Of a DNA stretch of 20,954 bases, positions 16,219 to 20,954 are shown one piece after another. The DNA is taken from NCBI GenBank assembly GCA_934229335.1, contig CAKQDQ010000033.1, positions 1-20,954 of the forward strand, in the 5' to 3' direction. The DNA comes from an uncultured Prevotella sp. (GTDB lineage Bacteria > Bacteroidota > Bacteroidia > Bacteroidales > Bacteroidaceae). Both the position numbers and the translations under genes were made by a program. The notes below the pieces were generated by a model. The model did no database searches. It saw only the letters and a program-made list of their open reading frames with translations, and had not been told where the DNA came from. Within the stretch, counting starts at the first letter, position 1. Each line of letters starts with the position of its first letter.

Positions 16219-16866
16219 ATGAACCAAATAGGCAAGAAGGCCGCTAACGAACAAAGGCGCATGATACTGCTCATGGCGCGTTACATCAGTTTAGTGTTCA
16301 CGCCGTTCTACCTTCCCATGATGGGACTTGTAGCACTGTTCATGTTCAGCTACCTAAGCATGATGCCACTGGCATATAAACTCTTCGTACTGCTGACAAC
16401 ATACTGCTTCACCGTACTCATACCTACAACCCTGATTCACCTCTACCGCAAGTACCAGGGATGGTCACTGCTGAAACTCGTGTCGAGAGAAGGACGCATG
16501 ATACCTTACTTAATATCTATCATGTCATACACAGCGTGCTTCTTTACCATGAACGCCATGCACTTTCCGCACTTTATGAGCAGCATCGTCATGGCTGCCA
16601 TAGTAGTACAGCTGATATGTGCGCAGATTAACCAGTGGTGGAAAATATCAACACATACGGCGGCGATAGGAGGTACCACGGGAGCTGTAGTGGCATTCTC
16701 GCTAATAATAGGCTTCTATCCACTGTGGTGGTTCTGCATACTACTTATCCTCGCTGGCGTTGTGGGCACAGGACGAATGTTACTACGCCTGCATACCTTA
16801 GGAGAAATAGTAGGAGGATACCTCGTAGGGCTATTCGCTGCTGCCGCAACGGTATTGATGGTGTGA
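16219..16866 (+). CDS. PAP2-superfamily-like membrane protein
   Basis: 215 residues with about six hydrophobic segments (around 22-46, 53-74, 97-113, 119-136, 150-181 and 197-214), an inner-membrane protein. Traces of the PAP2 phosphatase signature remain: KISTH at 142-146 in the place of PSGH, and GRMLLRLHTLGE (185-196) which gives R186, H192 and E196, i.e. RX5HX3E instead of SRX5HX3D. The first KX6RP motif is not evident. PAP2 enzymes dephosphorylate lipid phosphates such as phosphatidate or undecaprenyl pyrophosphate. With these substitutions activity is uncertain; it may be a divergent Bacteroidetes branch. It lies 44 bases behind rpoN in the same direction. Confidence 0.7.
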   Translation: MNQIGKKAANEQRRMILLMARYISLVFTPFYLPMMGLVALFMFSYLSMMPLAYKLFVLLTTYCFTVLIPTTLIHLYRKYQGWSLLKLVSREGRMIPYLISIMSYTACFFTMNAMHFPHFMSSIVMAAIVVQLICAQINQWWKISTHTAAIGGTTGAVVAFSLIIGFYPLWWFCILLILAGVVGTGRMLLRLHTLGEIVGGYLVGLFAAAATVLMV

Positions 16867-16875
16867 GACAATACA

Positions 16876-16908
16876 TAATTAATAATTCATAATGCGTAAT
16901 TAATAATT
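16876..16908. repeat. Two 12-base direct repeats after the PAP2-like gene
   Basis: TAATTAATAATT occurs at 16876-16887 and 16897-16908, 21 bases apart, in the A/T-rich gap before purE. AT-rich filler repeats of this sort are common between genes and may have no function. Confidence 0.6.
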
Positions 16909-16925
16909 AGCAATTAAGATATCTT

Positions 16926-16972
16926 GATGCTCCTCGTGCAACGGTGTTTCTACACCGTTGCCCCCCGACAAC
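16926..16972 (+). repeat. 47-base dispersed hairpin repeat, copy B, before purE
   Basis: Second copy of the element at 8072-8118, same orientation relative to the following gene. Stem CAACGGTGT 16939-16947, loop TTCT, ACACCGTTG 16952-16960, then a run of six C and GACAAC. It ends 42 bases before the purE ATG. An apparent TTG start inside it (16958) is not credible as the purE start. Confidence 0.85.
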
Positions 16973-17014
16973 CAACCCACCAACCCACAAAACAACCAAA
17001 CAAACAACATAAAT

Positions 17015-17521
17015 ATGACTCCTATAGTAAGTATTATCATGGGCAGCACAAGCGATATGCCCGTAATGGAAAAGGCAATGAAGTTTCTTGACGAGCAGAA
17101 GATTCCTTTTGAGGTCAACGCTTTGTCAGCGCACCGCACGCCAGATGCGGTAGAAGAGTTCGCACGCTCTGCTGAAAGCCGTGGCATACGCGTTATCATT
17201 GCAGCGGCAGGTATGGCGGCAGCACTGCCAGGAGTAATAGCCGCAAGCACCACACTACCCGTTATCGGTGTGCCTATCAAGGGTATGCTCGATGGACTCG
17301 ACGCCATGCTCTCTATCATACAGATGCCTCCTGGCATACCTGTAGCTACTGTTGGTGTCAATGGGTCAATGAATGCAGCTATCCTCGCCATGGAGATGCT
17401 CGCCCTAACCGATAAGGACATCGCCGCACGACTAAAGGAATATAAGGCTGGTCTCGGCGCAAAGATTGAGAAGGCTAACAAGGAACTGGCGGAGGTGAAG
17501 TTCGAATATAAGTGTAATTAG
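17015..17521 (+). CDS. purE: N5-carboxyaminoimidazole ribonucleotide mutase (PurE, class I)
   Basis: 168 residues from the ATG at 17015. An upstream TTG would add 19 low-complexity residues from the repeat leader and is rejected. PurE converts N5-CAIR to CAIR in purine synthesis. Motifs: MGSTSDMPVM (9-18) binding phosphate, SAHRTP (38-43) with catalytic His40, AAAGMAAALPGVIAA in the active-site loop (the usual AAHLPG has Ala for His, as I recall from other Bacteroidetes), and MPPGIPVATVGVNGSMNAAILA. The partner purK is not in the window. ispG follows after 101 bases, in the same direction; a purE-ispG pairing is functionally unrelated but may be one transcript. The leader is C/A-rich with AAACAACC at 16990-16997. 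Confidence 0.96.
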   Translation: MTPIVSIIMGSTSDMPVMEKAMKFLDEQKIPFEVNALSAHRTPDAVEEFARSAESRGIRVIIAAAGMAAALPGVIAASTTLPVIGVPIKGMLDGLDAMLSIIQMPPGIPVATVGVNGSMNAAILAMEMLALTDKDIAARLKEYKAGLGAKIEKANKELAEVKFEYKCN

Positions 17522-17523
17522 TA

Positions 17524-17618
17524 GTTTAGTAGTTTGGTGGTGTAGTGGTTTGAGTCTGTGTTAGCCAAACGACAAAACCACCAAACCGCTAAACATCTAA
17601 ACCACCAAACTACTAAAC
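17524..17618 (+). repeat. Inverted element between purE and ispG
   Basis: GTTTAGTAGTTTGGTGGT (17524-17541) is a perfect 18-base match to the reverse complement of 17601-17618. The space between is filled with more of the same units in both senses (GTGGTTTG, CCAAACG, AAACCACC, AAACCGC). The right arm ends four bases before the ispG ATG, so a folded leader would hide the initiation region. Same type as the uxuB-uxuA gap. Confidence 0.8.
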
Positions 17619-17622
17619 AACC

Positions 17623-19014
17623 ATGCTTAGACGTAAAACTACAACCACTACTGTTGGCAACATCGGCATAGGTGGCGACAACCCCATTCGCATACAGTCG
17701 ATGACCACAACAAATACCAACGACACCGAGGCGTGTGTGGCGCAAGCCAAACGCATCATCGATGCTGGAGGAGAACTCGTCAGGCTTACTACGCAGGGCA
17801 GCCGAGAGGCTAAGAATATGGAGAACATATCCAATGCGCTGAAGAATGACGGATATATGGCACCACTCGTGGCTGACGTTCACTTCAATGCTAACGTGGC
17901 AGACGTGGCGGCTCTCTACTGCGAGAAGGTGAGAGTGAACCCCGGCAACTACGTAGACCCTGCGAGAACGTTCCGTAAGTTAGAGTACACTGATGAGGAA
18001 TATGCCGCAGAACTAAAGAAGATAGAAGAACGCTTCGTGCCATTCCTTAATATATGTAAAGAGCATCACACCGCCATAAGGATTGGTGTAAACCACGGTT
18101 CTCTTTCCGACCGTATCATGTCGCGTTACGGTGACACACCTGAAGGCATCGTAGAGTCGTGCATGGAGTTCCTGCGTATATGCAAAAAAGAACGGTTTAA
18201 CGATGTGGTGCTGTCCATTAAGGCGTCAAACACGGTCGTCATGGTGACGTCAGTGCGACTGCTTGTCAAGGCGATGGACGCGGAGGATATGCACTATCCA
18301 CTCCACCTCGGAGTGACAGAGGCTGGCGAAGGCGAAGACGGACGCATAAAGTCGGCGGTAGGTATAGGAGCATTGTTGACAGAAGGCATTGGCGATACCA
18401 TTCGTGTATCACTATCAGAGGAGCCAGAATGTGAGATACCTGTGGCACGTAAGTTAGTAGACTTCATTCCTGAATGTGCCGAGAAGCGTGAGCAGGCTGA
18501 CATCAACACTGACGGAACGCTGACGCTATGCTTTGCCGAGAGCAATATGGAAGACCTGCAACTGAAGGCTGCCATGACCGCTGGAGCACTGCTGATAGAC
18601 CGTCGTGCTACTGACCTTGTTATAAATAATGAGGGATGCGGCACCAAAGAAGAGTTACAGTCGCTTGCCGATGCTATACTTCAGGCGGCACGAGTGCGTT
18701 TCACTAAAACGGAATACATCTCCTGTCCTGGTTGTGGCAGAACGCTATACGACCTACAAGGCACCATTGCCCGCATCAAGGCGGCGGTGAAGGCTGCCGC
18801 GGAGACTGACAAACGCTTCGCGACACTGAAGATTGGCATTATGGGATGCATTGTCAACGGTCCTGGAGAGATGGCGGATGCTGACTACGGTTATGTGGGG
18901 GCAGGTCCTAATCGCATCTCTCTCTACAAGGGAAAGACGTGCGTAGAGAAGGCGATACCTGAAGAAAATGCCGTAGAGAGACTGCTGAAGTTTATTAAGG
19001 AGGACATGAACTAA
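17623..19014 (+). CDS. ispG: 4-hydroxy-3-methylbut-2-en-1-yl diphosphate synthase
   Basis: 463 residues. IspG (GcpE) makes HMBPP from MEcPP in the non-mevalonate isoprenoid pathway with a [4Fe-4S] cluster. The TIM-barrel half has NPIRIQSMTTTNTNDT (20-35), LVRLTTQG, PLVADVHF (81-88), VRVNPGNY and IRIGVNHGSLSDRI (152-165). The cluster half has CPGC (Cys368, Cys371), MGCIVNGPGEM (407-417) with Cys409 and Glu416. Between them (about 265-360) is an insert, including LQLKAAMTAGALLIDRRATDLVI, that the 372-residue E. coli enzyme lacks and that looks like a reduced form of the A* domain of plant and Chlamydia-type enzymes. Start at 17623 follows AAACAACC directly, with the inverted element in its leader. 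Confidence 0.95.
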   Translation: MLRRKTTTTTVGNIGIGGDNPIRIQSMTTTNTNDTEACVAQAKRIIDAGGELVRLTTQGSREAKNMENISNALKNDGYMAPLVADVHFNANVADVAALYCEKVRVNPGNYVDPARTFRKLEYTDEEYAAELKKIEERFVPFLNICKEHHTAIRIGVNHGSLSDRIMSRYGDTPEGIVESCMEFLRICKKERFNDVVLSIKASNTVVMVTSVRLLVKAMDAEDMHYPLHLGVTEAGEGEDGRIKSAVGIGALLTEGIGDTIRVSLSEEPECEIPVARKLVDFIPECAEKREQADINTDGTLTLCFAESNMEDLQLKAAMTAGALLIDRRATDLVINNEGCGTKEELQSLADAILQAARVRFTKTEYISCPGCGRTLYDLQGTIARIKAAVKAAAETDKRFATLKIGIMGCIVNGPGEMADADYGYVGAGPNRISLYKGKTCVEKAIPEENAVERLLKFIKEDMN

Positions 19015-19029
19015 CGTCCATCACTTTGT

Positions 19030-19198
19030 AACCCCCTCTCTGCCCTAACGGGCATCTCTCCCCTGGGGGAGAGAAAAAGATACTCTATCTTGCTATAAAA
19101 AAATAGATAAAACATATTATTAACCATTTATAAACCAACCACCCCATTCTTTTTCTCTCCCTTGGGGGAGAGATGCCCGTTAGGGCAGAGAGGGGGTT
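19030..19198. repeat. 169-base element with 51-base inverted arms before pyrE
   Basis: Arms 19030-19080 and 19148-19198 are reverse complements with three mismatches, all in the middle C/G run. Each arm contains its own small palindromes (GCCCTAACGGGC and CTCTCCCC/GGGGGAGAG). The 67-base A/T-rich centre has no ORF. The element lies between the ispG stop (16 bases before) and the pyrE ATG (25 bases after). It resembles a MITE or intergenic repeat; no target duplication was found by eye. The folded RNA could end the ispG transcript. Confidence 0.85.
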
Positions 19199-19222
19199 GT
19201 GGTTTGTTTTTCTTTTCTTCTT

Positions 19223-19855
19223 ATGACAGTACAAGAAGCATTTGCAGAGAAACTGCTTGCCGTAAAGGCTATTAAGTTGCAGCCAAACGACCCTTTCACA
19301 TGGGCATCAGGCTGGAAGTCACCAATCTATACCGACAACCGTAAAACGTTGGCATACCCAGAACTCCGCTCTTTCGTAAAGCAAGAGTTGGTACACCTCG
19401 TTCACACCGAGTTCCCAGAGGCTACTGCCGTTGCTGGTGTCGCTACAGGAGCTATAGCACAGGGCGCACTCGTTGCCGACGAGTTGCTGTTGCCTTACTG
19501 CTATGTACGTCCGAAACCAAAAGACCACGGCATGGGCAACCAGATAGAAGGCACCATACCTGAGGGTGCAAAGGTAGTGGTGATAGAAGACCTTATATCT
19601 ACTGGCGGCTCATCACTGAAGGCTGTTGACGCTCTGCGTAAGGCAGGTTTTGAGGTTGTGGGCATGGTAGCAAGTTACACCTATGGATTCCCTGTTGCGG
19701 AGGAGGCGTTCAAGGCTGCCAACGTGCGCCTCGTAACACTCTCTGACTATGAGCACACCACTGCCATTGCCGCTAAGACTGGATATATTAAGGAGGAAGA
19801 CCTTGAGGTGCTTGCCCAGTGGCGCAAGGCTCCTGAGAAGTGGATGGTAGATTAG
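19223..19855 (+). CDS. pyrE: Orotate phosphoribosyltransferase
   Basis: 210 residues from the ATG at 19223 (MTVQEAFAEKLL). A GTG eight codons upstream begins right beside the inverted-repeat arm and is less likely. PyrE joins orotate and PRPP to orotidine 5'-phosphate in pyrimidine synthesis. Family features: FTWASGWKSPIYTDNRKTL (25-43), GVATGAIAQGALVADEL (72-88), YVRPKPKDHGMGNQIEG (94-110, the mobile catalytic loop) and the PRPP-binding VVVIEDLISTGGSSLKAV (118-135). Length is typical. The following SRPBCC gene starts 11 bases after the stop and is surely co-transcribed. No Bacteroidetes-type promoter was found in the repeat-filled gap upstream. Confidence 0.96.
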   Translation: MTVQEAFAEKLLAVKAIKLQPNDPFTWASGWKSPIYTDNRKTLAYPELRSFVKQELVHLVHTEFPEATAVAGVATGAIAQGALVADELLLPYCYVRPKPKDHGMGNQIEGTIPEGAKVVVIEDLISTGGSSLKAVDALRKAGFEVVGMVASYTYGFPVAEEAFKAANVRLVTLSDYEHTTAIAAKTGYIKEEDLEVLAQWRKAPEKWMVD

Positions 19856-19866
19856 AAACAATAAAC

Positions 19867-20331
19867 ATGGCAAAATACGAAAGTAACATAAAGCAAATCA
19901 ACGCACCTGTAGAGCGTGTCTATGAGAAGCTCAGTAACCTTGAGAACTTCCGTCCTGTGCTGGAGAATATGCAGAACAACGAGATGGTGAAGGAGAAAAT
20001 ACGTGAGGCTGGACAAGACCCTGCGCAGTTAGAGAAACTAAAGGATGTTACTCTTACTGCCGACAGTGTCTCTTTCCCCGTACCGATGATGGGCGAGATG
20101 TCGTTGAGGATAATTGAGCGAGAGGAGAACAAGTGCATCAAGTTTCAGACTGAGCAGTCGCCTGTTGACGCTAACTTCTGGATACAGGTGCTACCTGTTA
20201 CCGACACTACATCAAAGATGCGACTTACGCTAAAGGCTGACCTCAACCCTATGGTCAAGATGATGATAGGATCAAAGCTGAAGGATGGCATTGACAAGTT
20301 TGCGGATATGCTGAGCATGATACCTTACTAA
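19867..20331 (+). CDS. SRPBCC (START/polyketide-cyclase-like) family protein
   Basis: 154 residues from ATG 19867. An in-frame ATG at 19840 overlaps the end of pyrE and adds nine unlikely residues. MAKYESNIKQINAPVERVYEKLSNLENF is the usual first strand and helix of the SRPBCC fold, and the long C-terminal helix (PMVKMMIGSKLKDGIDKFADMLSMIPY) closes the hydrophobic pocket. No signal peptide; cytosolic. The ligand is unknown. A protein of this type often sits beside pyrE in Bacteroidales, from memory, but no link to pyrimidine synthesis is established. A strong terminator follows 29 bases after the stop. Confidence 0.85.
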   Translation: MAKYESNIKQINAPVERVYEKLSNLENFRPVLENMQNNEMVKEKIREAGQDPAQLEKLKDVTLTADSVSFPVPMMGEMSLRIIEREENKCIKFQTEQSPVDANFWIQVLPVTDTTSKMRLTLKADLNPMVKMMIGSKLKDGIDKFADMLSMIPY

Positions 20332-20351
20332 GACTTCTATAGAATCACTCT

Positions 20352-20585
20352 TTATAAACAAAAAACTGGCTGCATCGTTTGGATGTAGCCAGTTTTTGGG
20401 TATGTACCGAAATGTTTTTTCGGTATACGTTCAACCGTTTTCTGAAATATCTTCTTCCGTAAGTCTCCGTTTTCGTTGTAGAAGAGTGCATAGAGTGTAT
20501 GCGGTTTTATATCAATGCGTTACGAGAAGGCAACCTCGTACGTATCCTTTGGCTGTCTAATCTCAATAATCTTACATCGTAATCT
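20352..20585 (-). pseudogene. Possible decayed coding remnant (weak)
   Basis: On the minus strand one frame reads 21 protein-like codons (CKIIEIRQPKDTYEVAFS at the end, 20585-20523), a single TAA (20522-20520), then 55 codons including DIKPHTLYALFYNENGDL and KKIFQKTVERIPKKHFG before a stop at 20354-20352. Both parts have natural amino acid make-up and share the frame, as if one stop had interrupted a gene. No family was recognised; upstream of 20585 the frame meets further stops. Its 3' end overlaps the plus-strand terminator, which argues against a working gene. It may be chance. Confidence 0.2.
20361..20397 (+). terminator. Intrinsic terminator after pyrE-SRPBCC
   Basis: A 16-pair stem (AAAAACTGGCTGCATC 20361-20376 with GATGTAGCCAGTTTTT 20382-20397, one G-T pair) with a five-base loop ends in five T. 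A second small hairpin, TACCGAAA/TTTCGGTA (20405-20412 with 20418-20425), follows at once. Confidence 0.9.
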
Positions 20586-20757
20586 CTATCAGATTGTATA
20601 GCGAAAGCATTGTGATTGCAGAGACGGTAAATACATTTCGTTTGGATACTATTATTTACCTTTTCTCACATTGTGTGATTAGTGCAACGCGAAGTGAGAT
20701 ATAGTCAAACAGAAATGATTTGAGAAAAGTCATTATTGTGCTTCGCACTACTTTTAT
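20398..20757. other. Gene-poor intergenic stretch
   Basis: No intact gene longer than about 60 codons was seen in any frame. Besides the possible minus-strand remnant, it holds CTTTTCTCA (20660-20668) inverted at 20721-20729, and AAAAGT...GTGC TTC GCAC...ACTTTT (20725-20755), a weak bulged hairpin with a T-run. Confidence 0.5.
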
Positions 20758-20885
20758 AACATTAATCACCATTAATCTAACATTAATCTCTCATTAATGC
20801 CTTTGCTCTCGTATATATATGCTCAAAAACATCATCAGAGATAGATTAATGAAAGATTAATGTTAGATTAATGGTGATTAATGTT
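20758..20885. promoter_or_regulatory. Inverted array of eight evenly spaced ATTAAT sites
   Basis: Left arm 20758-20798 and right arm 20845-20885 are 41-base reverse complements with one mismatch, around a 46-base centre. Each arm has four ATTAAT cores: starts 20761, 20771, 20782, 20793 and 20845, 20856, 20867, 20877. Steps are 10, 11, 11 and then 11, 11, 10, close to one helical turn. ATTAAT is itself palindromic. It could be an operator array, a bent-DNA site or part of a mobile or replication element; no gene next to it shows which. Confidence 0.7.
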
Positions 20886-20924
20886 GAAAGATAAAAGCAA
20901 CAAATATTGTTGGTATTCTCAAAA

Positions 20925-20932
20925 TATTTTTG
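20925..20932 (+). promoter_or_regulatory. Possible -7 box for a gene beyond the window
   Basis: TATTTTTG fits TAnnTTTG, but no TTTG lies 19-21 bases upstream. It sits in the loop and right arm of a CTCAAA/TTTGAG inverted pair (20918-20923 with 20932-20937), 40 bases after the ATTAAT array. Weak. Confidence 0.3.
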
Positions 20933-20954
20933 TTTGAGTATAATAGACTCGCCC

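Noticed and set aside
16958..17014. N-terminal extension of purE from a TTG
   Set aside because: Encodes a Pro/Asn/Gln low-complexity stretch from the C/A-rich leader; PurE begins at MTPIVSIIMGS.
20398..20757. tRNA or other standard RNA gene
   Set aside because: No cloverleaf arms, T-loop GGTTCAAnTC pattern or known RNA motif could be found.
20758..20885. CRISPR array or iteron origin
   Set aside because: The units are 10-11 bases with no 25-40 base spacers, so not CRISPR. No replication initiator gene is visible, so an origin is not claimed.

Overview
The window looks like a chromosomal piece from a member of the Bacteroidales, most likely Prevotella or a close relative. Three things point there. 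Two promoters match the Bacteroidetes sigma-ABfr consensus (TTTG, 19-base spacer, TAnnTTTG). Two large secreted proteins end in a short YNxxGQ(R/K)V...G type tail like the sorting tails of type IX-secreted proteins. The gene set and neighbourhoods (rpoN next to a PAP2-like membrane protein, pyrE next to an SRPBCC protein, an ispG longer than the E. coli form) fit the same group. No tRNA, rRNA, CRISPR array, transposase or phage gene was seen.

Layout. 1-5189: a GH27 alpha-galactosidase cut by the window edge, followed by a 1280-residue secreted beta-propeller protein, probably one transcript, closed by a strong terminator. 5302-10338: a secreted histidine-acid (MINPP-type) phosphatase with its own promoter, then miaB, then the mannonate pair uxuB-uxuA (fructuronate to mannonate to 2-keto-3-deoxygluconate). 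10362-10587: a long dispersed inverted repeat. 10690-14530, minus strand: a 1169-residue pectate lyase with autotransporter-type repeats, with its own promoter and terminator. 14603-16866: rpoN (sigma-54) and a PAP2-like membrane protein. 16926-19014: purE and ispG. 19030-20397: a 169-base inverted-repeat element, pyrE, an SRPBCC protein and a terminator. 20398-20954: no convincing intact gene, but a striking inverted array of eight ATTAAT sites.

The genes have two themes. One is plant cell-wall use: alpha-galactosidase, propeller glycosidase, pectate lyase, hexuronate catabolism, and perhaps phosphate release from inositol phosphates. The other is housekeeping: tRNA modification, purine, pyrimidine and isoprenoid synthesis, and sigma-54. 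UxuA and UxuB handle the glucuronate branch, so they do not directly finish the galacturonate released by the pectate lyase; the genes for that branch are not in the window.

The most unusual content is between genes. There is a family of hairpins with compensating base changes before miaB, uxuB and purE. There are GTTTrGTrG-type inverted elements before uxuA and ispG. An AAACAACC word lies just before four start codons. The helically spaced ATTAAT array lies at the right end. No complete, clearly new multi-gene system is visible. Several likely starts differ from the longest open frame: 1347, 8148, 17015, 19223 and 19867.
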